A DNA stretch of 64,000 nucleotides. Source: Shewanella sp. GD04112 (lineage in GTDB: Bacteria; Pseudomonadota; Gammaproteobacteria; Enterobacterales; Shewanellaceae). Below are positions 9,023 to 17,257 of the stretch, piece after piece (positions within the stretch are counted from its first letter, which is position 1; every line of letters starts with the position of its first letter). The notes under the pieces were generated by a model. It searched no databases and was not told where the DNA came from. It was given only the letters and a program-made list of their open reading frames with translations. The translations under genes and the position numbers were made by a program. The stretch covers positions 3,472,001 to 3,536,000 of the forward strand of contig NZ_JAOEAL010000001.1 of NCBI RefSeq assembly GCF_029835735.1, given 5' to 3'.

Positions 9023-9514
9023 ATGATCAATAAAAAGCAAAGTCTTACCCTGCTGAGTGCCATTGCGCTCTCAGTTTCGCTCAGTGCCTGTAGCGTGTTT
9101 GATTGGCTGATCTATAAGCCCGATATTCCGCAAGGCAACTACATGGAGCCGCAACAGGTTGAAAAGTTGCGTATCGACATGACCAAAGAGCAGGCCGAAT
9201 ACATTCTTGGTCGCCCAGTACTGCGTGACAGCTTTGCCGATGACACTTGGTATTATGTGTACCACTATAAGAGTGGCCGTGATGCGAGCATTACCCACAA
9301 AGAACTGATCCTGCACTTTACCGGTAACAAATTAAGCTTAGTGAAGGGCGACTATGAATTAAGCCCAGAGTTTAATACACCGCTTGAGCAGAGTAAGTTA
9401 CCCATGGCCAACACAGCTGAGTCTGCGCCGCTCGTGCCAGCACAGCGCCCAGATGAAAAGCCATTAGTGAAAGAAAATCAAACCGAAGCGCAAGTTCAAA
9501 AACCAATCAAGTAA
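9023..9514 (+). CDS. bamE: Outer-membrane assembly lipoprotein BamE (SmpA)
   Basis: Small accessory lipoprotein of the BAM complex, which inserts beta-barrel proteins in the outer membrane. From the ATG at 9023 the 163-residue protein has a lipoprotein signal with lipobox LSAC (Cys23), then the SmpA/BamE domain with YKPDIPQGNYM, the KLRIDMTKEQAEYILGRP helix and a strand ending DDTWYYVYHYK. The C-terminal 50 residues are low-complexity and longer than in E. coli BamE. The reading frame is open up to a TTG at 8981, but a good promoter lies over that TTG and the lipoprotein signal begins properly at 9023. Convergent with rnfH, sharing a terminator. Confidence 0.93.
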   Translation: MINKKQSLTLLSAIALSVSLSACSVFDWLIYKPDIPQGNYMEPQQVEKLRIDMTKEQAEYILGRPVLRDSFADDTWYYVYHYKSGRDASITHKELILHFTGNKLSLVKGDYELSPEFNTPLEQSKLPMANTAESAPLVPAQRPDEKPLVKENQTEAQVQKPIK

Positions 9515-9542
9515 GCATACTGGTTTAACACTTGCCTTAAAC

Positions 9543-9569
9543 ACAAAAAGCGCCCATGGCGCTTTTTGT
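9543..9569. terminator. Bidirectional terminator between bamE and rnfH
   Basis: A 12-bp stem ACAAAAAGCGCC / GGCGCTTTTTGT with loop CAT lies between convergent genes; T or A runs within the stem suit termination in both directions. Confidence 0.85.
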
Positions 9570-9589
9570 TTATTCGTGTTGCCGACAGA

Positions 9590-9925
9590 TTAAGACCCCC
9601 GTCCACCGGTCACTTTGTTGGCACGACCTTCATCCTTGGCCTTATCGGCACGGCGACGGCGCACATCCTTAGGATCGGCGATCAGCGGGCGATAAATCTC
9701 CACTCGCTGCCCCGGTAAAATCACTTGGTCATGCTTAACCACATTGCTAAACACCCCAAGCTTTACCGTTTCTAAATCAATCTCAGGGAAAAAACTTACC
9801 ATATTGCTCTGACGCACTATGTCAATCGCGCTCGTGCCGGGCAATACGCTAACCGAAATCACCTTTTGCTGAGTCGGCAGCGCATAAATAACATCGACGA
9901 CGAACTTATCTGCTTCATTTGTCAC
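9590..9925 (-). CDS. RnfH-family protein (RatB/PasI-like)
   Basis: Small ubiquitin-like beta-grasp protein of the RnfH (UPF0125) family, 111 residues, with the characteristic VEIYRPLIADPKDVRRRRA segment followed by a basic tail. The start is GTG at 9923-9925, overlapping the end of ratA by 11 bases, so the two are translated together. The pair has been called the RatA-RatB or PasT-PasI toxin-antitoxin system in E. coli, but RatB is widely conserved and an antitoxin role is disputed. The conserved neighbourhood with bamE, ratA and smpB supports a housekeeping role. Family certain, molecular role uncertain. Confidence 0.9.
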   Translation of the reverse strand: MTNEADKFVVDVIYALPTQQKVISVSVLPGTSAIDIVRQSNMVSFFPEIDLETVKLGVFSNVVKHDQVILPGQRVEIYRPLIADPKDVRRRRADKAKDEGRANKVTGGRGS

Positions 9926-10352
9926 TGTAAATTACCTTAGCACGGCTGGTAAATGCCGTCACCATAGACACCATAAGATCATTAAACACTTTACCAAAAG
10001 CCATATCGACCAATGAGCTGGAAAACTCGAAATTTAAGTCAAACTCCACCTTACAGGCATCTTCCGTCAACTCGGTAAAACGCCACTGGCCGAATAAGTG
10101 TTTAAAAGGCCCATTTTCAAGTCTTAACTCGATACTCTTTCCCGGCACCACCTGATTGCGCGTGGTAAAGGTCTTACGGATCCCCGCCTTACTCACATCG
10201 ACCGAGGCCACCATGGTTTTACCATCAAACTCAAGCACTTTACCGCCAACACAACCGGGTAAAAACTCTTTGTACGACTCAACATCATTGACTAAATCAT
10301 ACATTTGCATCGCACTAAAACGAACTAACACACTTCGAGAAATTTGCGGCAT
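9915..10352 (-). CDS. ratA: RatA/PasT START-domain protein (Coq10-like)
   Basis: Member of the polyketide-cyclase/Coq10 START-like family. E. coli RatA was reported to block 70S ribosome assembly; Coq10 relatives bind ubiquinone. The protein begins MPQISRSVLVRFSAMQMYDLVNDVESY, the usual N-terminus, and holds KEFLPGCVGG and the C-terminal LVDMAFGKVFNDLM helix. I place the start at the ATG 10350-10352 (145 residues) because homologues begin at MPQISR; the frame is open to a TTG at 10370. It overlaps rnfH by 11 bases and is divergent from smpB across about 250 bases. Confidence 0.9.
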   Translation of the reverse strand: MPQISRSVLVRFSAMQMYDLVNDVESYKEFLPGCVGGKVLEFDGKTMVASVDVSKAGIRKTFTTRNQVVPGKSIELRLENGPFKHLFGQWRFTELTEDACKVEFDLNFEFSSSLVDMAFGKVFNDLMVSMVTAFTSRAKVIYSDK

Positions 10353-10605
10353 AGGGCTTGGCACTCTCAATCTAAGTAAACACGCTGTCTCAAGCGAACT
10401 CCGCGCGCCCTAATCTCTAGGGAAGCTAACAAAATTGGTTTGGATTCTACCACGATACTTAAAAAACGCACCCCTCACATATCCCTATGATGACTAAGCA
10501 AAACCGCATAAAAAAACAGCAATAAATTGATGGGGGCTTGAAATAGCTCAAATAAACCCTTATATCCATTTCAAATTGATTCACCGTGCGTATAATGGCG
10601 CCACT

Positions 10606-11097
10606 ATGGTAAAGAAAAACTCAAAAAAAGCCGCGCCTGCGACGATCGCACGTAATAAGCGCGCAACCTTCGAATACCGTTTCGAAGAAAAAATGGAAGC
10701 AGGCCTGTCCCTCATGGGATGGGAAGTGAAGTCTATCCGCATGGGTAAAGTGAACCTATCGGACTGCTACGTTTTCTTAAAAAATGGCGAAGCCTTTATG
10801 CACGGCTGTACCATTATTCCGCTCAATACCGCCTCCACCCATGTGGTGTGCGACCCTATACGGCTCAAAAAATTACTGTTAAGTCGTAAAGAGTTAGACA
10901 AACTAGCAGGTTTAGTGGAACGTCAAGGCTACTCGATTATCCCTATCTCCATGTACTGGCGTAAAGGGGCTTGGGTCAAAGTAGAAATCGGCCTAGGTAA
11001 AGGTAAAAAAGACCACGACAAGCGTGAAGATACCAAAGCACGCGAGTGGCAAGTTGAAAAAGCCCGCGTAATGAAAAAGGAAAAAACGCGCGGATAA
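10606..11097 (+). CDS. smpB: SsrA-binding protein SmpB
   Basis: Binds tmRNA and brings it to stalled ribosomes for trans-translation. The 163-residue protein starts MVKKNSKKAAPATIARNKRA and carries the SmpB core (FEEKMEAGLSLMGWEVKSIR, NLSDCYVFLKNGEAFMHG) and the basic C-terminal tail that ends KKEKTRG. The ATG at 10606 gives the usual N-terminus; the open frame to a TTG at 10576 is not needed. No Shine-Dalgarno is seen, and a perfect TATAAT sits at 10591-10596, implying a very short or absent leader if it is the real -10. Its partner ssrA follows 72 bases later. Confidence 0.96.
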   Translation: MVKKNSKKAAPATIARNKRATFEYRFEEKMEAGLSLMGWEVKSIRMGKVNLSDCYVFLKNGEAFMHGCTIIPLNTASTHVVCDPIRLKKLLLSRKELDKLAGLVERQGYSIIPISMYWRKGAWVKVEIGLGKGKKDHDKREDTKAREWQVEKARVMKKEKTRG

Positions 11098-11169
11098 TGA
11101 ACAAACGATTGAACTTGCAGCAAATGATACTAGGTTATCGCCACGCTACGAGTTACAATCAACTTTCTT

Positions 11170-11524
11170 GGGGGCGATTCTGGATTCGACAGGATTCACG
11201 AAACCCTGGGAGCATGCCGAGGGGCGGTTGGCCTCGTTAAAAGCCGCAAAGTTATAGTTGCAAACGACGATAACTACGCTCTAGCCGCTTAATGCCGCTA
11301 GCCATCTACCACACGTTTCGCACATGGGCAGTGGATTTGATGGTCATCTCACATCGTGCTAGCGAGGGAACCCTGTCCGGGGGTGAACCGCGAAACAGTA
11401 CCGGACTCACCGTGTGGGATCCTGTCTTTCGGAGTTCAAACGGTTAAACAATAGAAAGACTAAGCATGTAGCGCCTTGGATGTAGGTTTTCTGGACGCGG
11501 GTTCAAGTCCCGCCGCCTCCACCA
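11170..11524 (+). ncRNA. ssrA: Transfer-messenger RNA (tmRNA)
   Basis: Acts as tRNA and mRNA to release stalled ribosomes and tag the nascent protein. The 5' end GGGGGCG pairs with CGCCTCC before the ACCA end (one G-U pair), forming the alanine-type acceptor stem, and the T-arm GGTTCAAGTCC is at 11499-11511. The tag reading frame at 11260-11292 encodes ANDDNYALAA followed by TAA. Length is about 355 bases, usual for one-piece gammaproteobacterial tmRNA. A possible -10 (TACAAT, 11154-11159) precedes it. The 3' end, a common integration site, is intact and no integrase lies next to it. Confidence 0.97.
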
Positions 11525-11532
11525 AATAAAAC

Positions 11533-11563
11533 AAGGACTTAGCAGAAATGCTAAGTCCTTTTT
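11533..11563 (+). terminator. ssrA terminator
   Basis: A 12-bp stem AAGGACTTAGCA / TGCTAAGTCCTT with a GAAA loop is followed by TTT, nine bases after the CCA end. Confidence 0.9.
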
Positions 11564-11889
11564 CTTTTCAGTGTCCACAAAATGGCTACATCGAGATATT
11601 GCCCACTTAGCTCTTAAGATTTAATGCTCATTATTTTCTTGTACCCAAAAGATGACCTTGTGCATTTTTTAGTTTAACTAATGCACTTTCATTGTTTATT
11701 TTGTAAACAACCCCAAATGCATCAAGATGTGGCCAATATAGCTGCACATGGGACTACTCAAGAGATATATTTCGATGGGCAGGCAGTTGGGGGAATTACC
11801 GGGGCAGAAAAATTTAGCTCAAATCCAAACTGACAGCGCCCCTAAAAAATGAGCAACGGCCAGTTTAGATCTGAGCGAGTACAGATACG
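11564..11889. other. Intergenic region after ssrA
   Basis: About 325 bases without a supported gene, tRNA or repeat. It separates ssrA from the convergent MORN gene. Because ssrA 3' ends often host islands I looked for an integrase or a second copy of the ssrA 3' end and found neither. Confidence 0.5.
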
Positions 11890-13590
11890 TTATTGGCCCA
11901 CATCGACACCATTTTGATAATGGTATTCGGATGAGGCTTCGCCGTTGAAGTAGTAAACCAACTTGCCGTGTAACTGGTTATCAACATACTCTTCGCTTCG
12001 CTGCAGGCTGCCGTCTTCATTGAAGCTGTAGCTTTTCCCTTGCAAAAGGCCTTTGTTATCGTATTGCATCGTACCCAATAAGTGGCCGTTAGCAGACATG
12101 GCTCGCCACGGTCCCACTTCGTGCCCAGCTTGGTATTGGCCGTGCCATAACTTCACCTCGCTGTAGCTGCTCTCATCTTGTACTAACCATTTGCCTTCAC
12201 GCTGGCCGTTAACATACTGGCCTTGGGCTTGCAGTTGTTTATCGAAGCCTCGCTGTAAAAAAGCGCCATGCAGCTTATTGTTTTGATAAAACGCTCGATA
12301 CATTACCGTGCCGTCGGCGGCGATATCGCTCTGCTCGCCGTTGAGCTGTCCTTGTGAATTAAACTGTTCGATACGCGTCGAATCTGGATTTTGAGTGACC
12401 CACTTACCAACCTTTAGATCCGATTGATATTGCCCTGTGACAAAACTGCCATTTTCGGCGTTATCTTCACGAAACGCGCCGTGCATTTTGCCTTTACTGT
12501 AATTTATCCGCCTGAGAGAGCCATTCCAACCTGCGCCGACATACTCCCCTTCGTAGCTGCCTTTAACTCGCTCTTCTCGTTCAAGCAACTCGCCTGCCCT
12601 ATCAAAACGCTGAAGCAGACTCCAGTCTTTTACGGTATCTCGCTGATATTGATAAGTTAACTTTCCACTCTCATCGAAGCGCTGCTCGTTGGTTATATGG
12701 CCTTTCGCGAGATATTGAGTGTCAATTTGAGAGGTCACATGGCCTGCACTCGCATAGGTTATATCCTGAATTTCACGGCCTTTTGCATCGTATTTCTGCT
12801 GCTGGGCTAACCGCCCTTGCGGATCAAAACGTTGTTGTATCCCTACCTGCTTATCATGCTGATAATGTTTAATTTCTCTAGGCACATCGGCGGCTTGGTA
12901 AACCAACACTTCACCATGTAATTTTCCTTTGATGTAAAACTCTTTAGTGAATAACCAGCCTTCTTTTGTCCAGTAAAGGCGCTCGCCTTCTCTTTTACCC
13001 GCGACCATATTCACGGTTTGCTCTGGCTGACCATTGCTATGGAAGCTTTCATATAAGCCTTCCATTCCCTTAGCGCCATAGGTTACCCGTGTTTGCAGCT
13101 GGCCATTGTCAAAATAACTTTGCGCTAATCCAGACTCCACTCCATTCGCATAATGTTGATGGTCGCGTAATTGACCATTGGTGTGGTAACGTTTTTGCTC
13201 ACCGTGGAGCCTGCCATTCAGATATTGGTACTCACCTGAGCGTGTTCCATCTTCCCAGTAATACAGATGCGTTCCCTGATAACGCCCTTGTGCATCGCTA
13301 CGTCCCTTGCGAGAGAGTTGACCATTGGGGTGATAAAATTCGAAATCACCGACGATAACACTCTCCGCTAAATTGGGGCCGTTGACTGTCCCCTTAAAAA
13401 CGGGTTTATCCGTCTCTACATAAAAAAGCGTTACTGGCCACACGCCCTCTTGCTCAGTCGCTTGCTGTTTCTGGTAGTAAATAGCCTCACTAGGCACCGC
13501 GCTAGGCTGCCATTGTTCGTCGAGTAAGATGCGTTCAGCCAGCACATTAAACGATAGAAATAGTGTAGATAATAGTAATAAGGCTCTCAT
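11890..13590 (-). CDS. Secreted MORN/YwqK-repeat protein
   Basis: A 566-residue exported protein built almost wholly of MORN-type repeats (YwqK-like), each about 22-25 residues with the pattern NGQL...Y.NG..HG. Clear units include YYWEDGTRSGEY, RYHTNGQLRDHQHY, YFDNGQLQTRVTY and FHSNGQPEQTV. A signal peptide (MRALLLLSTLFLSFNVLA) directs it to the periplasm or surface. Similar proteins are often labelled toxin-antitoxin YwqK family antitoxin, but nothing here supports that role. The ATG follows AAGGAGCTGAT, nine bases after the upstream lipoprotein gene, so the two form an operon. The function is unknown; the repeats suggest an extended beta surface for binding or scaffolding. Confidence 0.82.
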   Translation of the reverse strand: MRALLLLSTLFLSFNVLAERILLDEQWQPSAVPSEAIYYQKQQATEQEGVWPVTLFYVETDKPVFKGTVNGPNLAESVIVGDFEFYHPNGQLSRKGRSDAQGRYQGTHLYYWEDGTRSGEYQYLNGRLHGEQKRYHTNGQLRDHQHYANGVESGLAQSYFDNGQLQTRVTYGAKGMEGLYESFHSNGQPEQTVNMVAGKREGERLYWTKEGWLFTKEFYIKGKLHGEVLVYQAADVPREIKHYQHDKQVGIQQRFDPQGRLAQQQKYDAKGREIQDITYASAGHVTSQIDTQYLAKGHITNEQRFDESGKLTYQYQRDTVKDWSLLQRFDRAGELLEREERVKGSYEGEYVGAGWNGSLRRINYSKGKMHGAFREDNAENGSFVTGQYQSDLKVGKWVTQNPDSTRIEQFNSQGQLNGEQSDIAADGTVMYRAFYQNNKLHGAFLQRGFDKQLQAQGQYVNGQREGKWLVQDESSYSEVKLWHGQYQAGHEVGPWRAMSANGHLLGTMQYDNKGLLQGKSYSFNEDGSLQRSEEYVDNQLHGKLVYYFNGEASSEYHYQNGVDVGQ

Positions 13591-13599
13591 ATCAGCTCC

Positions 13600-15834
13600 T
13601 TAAGGTAAGGCTGGTAATGTAGTAACCCACTGTTTATTAACGGGCTCGCCGCTAACTTTCAGGTATTCAATCGCCTGCACTCGCCCTTGCAGCTCAAACC
13701 AACGGTCTTGATGAAGCACTTGCTGTAACGGCCGTTGATAAAAATCGTCGCGCTCCCCAGGCATAAAAGGCGCGAGAGGAATGTTCTGCGCATTTAAAAA
13801 ACGATAATGGCGCATCACCTCACCCACGGTTTGCGTGGTATCGAGTTCTGGCAATTGAGTGGTATCAATCAGCCAACCTTGCTTAGGTTGATACGCAAGC
13901 GCATGCCATTCGGGCGTCCCCGTACAGCTCAAGGCACTGCTGACTTTAATATCGTAAAAATTACGACGGATCCCATCGGCACTGGTGAGTTGATATAGAA
14001 CCGTCTTATCAAGATGTTCCGCCATACTGTTTTCGGATTTAATCTGCGTCCATTGCAAGCTGTGGCCGTCAACTTGGGGGGCGTCCAGCACAGTTAGCGA
14101 GCACACGGCGGCTTGCTCGGCGCTTAACTGTAGGCTCAAGCCATACTTAGCCACCATTTGGGGTTCGAGTAAGGCGGGATCGGCGACTAATGCCTCTTGC
14201 GGCTTATCGTAGCGCGCATACATATCATCACGGTAAAGCGTGCGCTGATCCACAGGGGGATAAGCGACGTTATTCATGTAATCCCCCATTGGAATAAAAC
14301 GAACATCTTGAGTCAGTTCGCTACTCTCATCCGGTGTATTCACATAGATGGTTAGCGCCTGTGGCTCGGCCGGAAAACTAAACAAGGTGGTGGGTTCAAA
14401 TTGCATCGATGCAGCTAACCCCAACATATTGCGTTCGGCTGAGGTTAACCAAGCAGGTCCCTCTACCGACGGCGATTGGTACTTCATCATGGCGCCTTCG
14501 GCACCGTCAAATCGCCCCGCTAACCAAGATTTATGGGTTGGGTCGCGGGATGTCAGCACATAAGAGAAGGGCTTATCGGGAATGGGAGCAAATTCCAGCT
14601 GTAAATCTTTATACTGCAAGGACACCGTTTTGTTTGGATCGGGTGTTAATGCCAGTTTAACCAGCTTAGCGCCCTGATAGTGGGCCTTAGCACGAAACTC
14701 AGTCACTTGGGAAAACAGCTCGGAGGGTTCATTCCAACCGACGAGTAAATGTTGCTCTACGGATTTATAAAAACCATCCTTTTCAGCGAAATTAAAGCGA
14801 TAAATCTTACTGAGTTGTATCGGTAAAACACTGCCATCGGCACTGTGCGCGGTAATATCGGTTAGATGAAACTCTCCCGATGCTTTTAAACCTGAGAAAT
14901 CATGTTGATAGGTAAGGCTGAGTTGGTCATCATAAAGGTCAAAGTAACCCGCATCGTAGGCAAATACCGCCTCTTGGGTTAAAGATTTATTGGCCTCTTC
15001 AAGTGATAATTCGGGCTGTTTTTCATACTCACCCGGTGGGAAATCGTAATCAAAAGCCACTCGCTGCGACAGGTCGCCCAGCTCACGCTCCTTAGGCACC
15101 ATAATCACATTGCTGCGCATCGTCCCCTTAAAACCGTAACGCTCAAAGGGCACCTCAGCCACTAGCCCCATCTGCACCAGCCATCCTCGGTCGCGCTCGA
15201 GCATCAGTTGGCCGTATATTTTGGCTTGCTCACCTTCGCTTTCCACCTGAGCCAGAACATGCTTGTCTGTGACCTTTAACACGGTAAGCTTTGAATTAGC
15301 ATGGCCTTGATAGGCCGGAAGCATCACCACAGCCCCCACTTCAGCGGGTATCGAATTAATAAAAACCGATGAGCTAAAGAGCTTTTTAAGTTCCTGCTCA
15401 AGCTCAAGGCCACGCTCTGCCAGCATGGCTTGCCAGGCTGGTTTATTTAACGCGCTAAATTCTTTAACGCTGCCATCGTGTAAATCTAATGAAAATTCAA
15501 AGCCCTGAGAGAAAATGGCATGCATTTCGGGATTTCGCTCAGCCCGTTCGCCGCTGCTCACGCCACTCCCTTGGCCATCTTGCATTTTCATATAATCGAC
15601 ATGCACTTCGAAGCGGCTATTTTTACCTGCCTCGAGCACCTTATAACGCAGTAATTGATGGGATGTGGTGTCCACCGTTTCATTACGGCCACCTGCCTCG
15701 ACCGAGATGCGGGCAGTGCTATAGACTTGATACGCGCGCTCATCGCCTTTTTGTGGCTTAAACTCCACATCGGCATCGCCAAATGAGCAGGCTGATAAGA
15801 GAAAACATGTAACTACGCTAACCAAATACTTCAT
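13600..15834 (-). CDS. Large putative lipoprotein of unknown function
   Basis: I do not recognise the family. The 744-residue protein starts with a lipoprotein signal, lipobox LSAC with Cys16, followed by SFGDADVEF; the residues after Cys do not include the Asp+2 retention signal, so an outer-membrane location is plausible. The body is rich in beta-type sequence with no membrane helix. The region from about 560 to the C-terminus has two or three cysteines (VCSLTVL, ALSCTGTPEW) that could form a disulfide. It is the first gene of a two-gene operon with the MORN protein nine bases downstream, so the pair probably work together at the cell envelope. Confidence 0.75.
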   Translation of the reverse strand: MKYLVSVVTCFLLSACSFGDADVEFKPQKGDERAYQVYSTARISVEAGGRNETVDTTSHQLLRYKVLEAGKNSRFEVHVDYMKMQDGQGSGVSSGERAERNPEMHAIFSQGFEFSLDLHDGSVKEFSALNKPAWQAMLAERGLELEQELKKLFSSSVFINSIPAEVGAVVMLPAYQGHANSKLTVLKVTDKHVLAQVESEGEQAKIYGQLMLERDRGWLVQMGLVAEVPFERYGFKGTMRSNVIMVPKERELGDLSQRVAFDYDFPPGEYEKQPELSLEEANKSLTQEAVFAYDAGYFDLYDDQLSLTYQHDFSGLKASGEFHLTDITAHSADGSVLPIQLSKIYRFNFAEKDGFYKSVEQHLLVGWNEPSELFSQVTEFRAKAHYQGAKLVKLALTPDPNKTVSLQYKDLQLEFAPIPDKPFSYVLTSRDPTHKSWLAGRFDGAEGAMMKYQSPSVEGPAWLTSAERNMLGLAASMQFEPTTLFSFPAEPQALTIYVNTPDESSELTQDVRFIPMGDYMNNVAYPPVDQRTLYRDDMYARYDKPQEALVADPALLEPQMVAKYGLSLQLSAEQAAVCSLTVLDAPQVDGHSLQWTQIKSENSMAEHLDKTVLYQLTSADGIRRNFYDIKVSSALSCTGTPEWHALAYQPKQGWLIDTTQLPELDTTQTVGEVMRHYRFLNAQNIPLAPFMPGERDDFYQRPLQQVLHQDRWFELQGRVQAIEYLKVSGEPVNKQWVTTLPALP

Positions 15835-16530
15835 GGTTATTCCCTGTACTGAATATTAAAACGCCGCATTATGCCTGTTAATCGAACATAAATACATTTT
15901 TGAGGCGATTTTTATCGGGTTCTCTATTTGAGCGAAGCATATTATTGATGGAAAGTGAGCGCGATTTCGAATTCAATTTGCTCTGTGCTGAAGTAGAAAT
16001 TCAACGGTAAAAAGAACCATATCAAGCATCCCCAAATAGGATTGCAGCAACTTACGGATAATATTCGATGACGACGCAAACGACTAAAACGATTGAACAA
16101 GGTAATATAAAGGTTGCAAAAAAGAGAATGACATATATTTTTTGAAATTATTTAATAATATCCATCACAAGCTCAATATGCAGTCGGATGTGACAAAAAT
16201 ACTATAAAATCAAAACCATGCCCATCAATCGCAAATATTCATCTTGTAAGCATGCTATTAGATTCTTTCCTCATCCAAGTATATTTACTAAGCAGCATCG
16301 ATAAGCCTCTAGCTCAACATAATGCAATGCTGTTTATTGGTGCCAATAACAGGCCATGGGCGATATCGCATATGATTGCTGGCAGTAAAATAGCCACATT
16401 AATAACCAGAAATTTTATTCAGTCAAAAGTATTAACTTAATTAATATTAACCATGACTGTGTGAATGAACGAAATAGCTCAATATTAATATTATTCCGCT
16501 TGATAGAACCCAGCCCTGATAGCCGCTAAT
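15835..16530. other. AT-rich intergenic region
   Basis: About 700 bases with no supported gene. A 62-codon frame (16252-16440) lacks a ribosome site and recognisable sequence. AT content is higher than in the flanks. The far end holds the terminator of the MerP-like gene. Confidence 0.45.
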
Positions 16531-16558
16531 AAAAAAGCACAACCCAATTAAGTTGTGC
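16531..16558 (-). terminator. Terminator of the transglutaminase-merT-merP-like operon
   Basis: On the minus strand, stem GCACAAC / GTTGTGC with an 8-base loop is followed by six T (AAAAAA at 16531-16536 on the plus strand). Confidence 0.8.
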
Positions 16559-16595
16559 CTTTTAGATTAAATACTGAAGCGATATTGAGCCAATA

Positions 16596-16898
16596 TCAGC
16601 TCTGCTTTTCGACCTTATTAATGCTGCCTTTGTAGCCTGTGGCATCGACGGCGGTAATCAACCTATCGAGGTTAAAATCATCGGCGACTGTGACCACAGC
16701 CTGCTCGGTTTTCAGGTTCGCCTTGGCTTTGAGCACCCCATCGGTTTTGCGCAGCGCCTGATTAACGACGGTAACGCACAGTGGGCAGGTCATGCCTTTA
16801 ACATCGAGTGTCACCTGCACGTTTTCCGCCCAAGTGAATGGCGTAAACCCCAACGATGTGATGAGCACAAGTCGTGCAATACGTGATAGTGGCTTCAT
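16596..16898 (-). CDS. MerP-like periplasmic heavy-metal-binding protein
   Basis: A 100-residue exported protein with a signal peptide (about 1-24, ending FTWA-EN) and one HMA domain. The metal motif reads GMTCPLC in place of the GMTCAAC-type MerP motif, both cysteines present; the C-terminal AVDATGYKGSI is the usual end of an HMA fold. Its ATG overlaps the stop of the MerT-like gene by four bases (ATGA), so translation is coupled. By analogy with MerP it would pass a metal ion to the adjacent membrane protein. No merA or merR is in view, so mercury is not implied; copper or another thiophilic metal is possible. Confidence 0.85.
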   Translation of the reverse strand: MKPLSRIARLVLITSLGFTPFTWAENVQVTLDVKGMTCPLCVTVVNQALRKTDGVLKAKANLKTEQAVVTVADDFNLDRLITAVDATGYKGSINKVEKQS

Positions 16899-17257
16899 TC
16901 GAACACCTCAAGTAGCCAAGGTAAAACAAAGGGATACAGTTGGAACGCCAGCACAATAGGCACAGTCAGCCAATAGGCTAATAGCATTTGTCCTCGGCTA
17001 AATGTACCGGTACAGAGCGGCTTTTTCGCAAAGTACAAGCGCCAAAAACCCAGCAAGATCAACCCTGTTGATAGGAGCAACATGGGCACTTGTAACCAAG
17101 CTAAGCTCGATAACCCCGACAGCCCCGCCGCAGACACGCCAAACACTAAATAGATTAAGGGCGCAATGCAGCAAAGGCTAGAGGCAACCGCCGCAACAAC
17201 TGCGGCGGCCATGGTGGCAAGCAGCGGTTTAGCGCTGCTCGCTTGACTTGTAGTCAT
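16895..17257 (-). CDS. MerT-like membrane transport protein
   Basis: Inner-membrane protein with three to four hydrophobic helices that resembles the mercuric transporter MerT: a vicinal cysteine pair in the first helix (SSLCCIAPLIY), a second helix LLLSTGLILLGFWRLYF, a cysteine in the following loop (KPLCTGTF) and a final helix. The start is uncertain: I give ATG 17257 (MTTSQASS, 120 residues), while an ATG at 17278 and one at 17323 are in frame. From 17257 it overlaps the end of the transglutaminase gene by 29 bases and continues directly into the MerP-like gene. Confidence 0.8.
   Translation of the reverse strand: MTTSQASSAKPLLATMAAAVVAAVASSLCCIAPLIYLVFGVSAAGLSGLSSLAWLQVPMLLLSTGLILLGFWRLYFAKKPLCTGTFSRGQMLLAYWLTVPIVLAFQLYPFVLPWLLEVFE

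Noticed and set aside
9590..10352. ratA-ratB as a true toxin-antitoxin module
   Set aside because: The gene pair is conserved housekeeping sequence beside smpB and bamE; the toxin-antitoxin reading from E. coli is disputed and nothing here adds to it.
11500..11889. Genomic island integrated at ssrA
   Set aside because: The ssrA 3' end and its terminator are intact, and there is no integrase or second copy of the 3' end nearby, although S. oneidensis carries a prophage at this gene.
11890..13590. MORN/YwqK protein as an antitoxin
   Set aside because: This common label comes from a database family name; the protein is secreted and no toxin partner is visible.
16252..16440. 62-codon plus-strand frame in the AT-rich gap
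   Set aside because: No ribosome site, no recognisable sequence, and an overall AT-rich gap.
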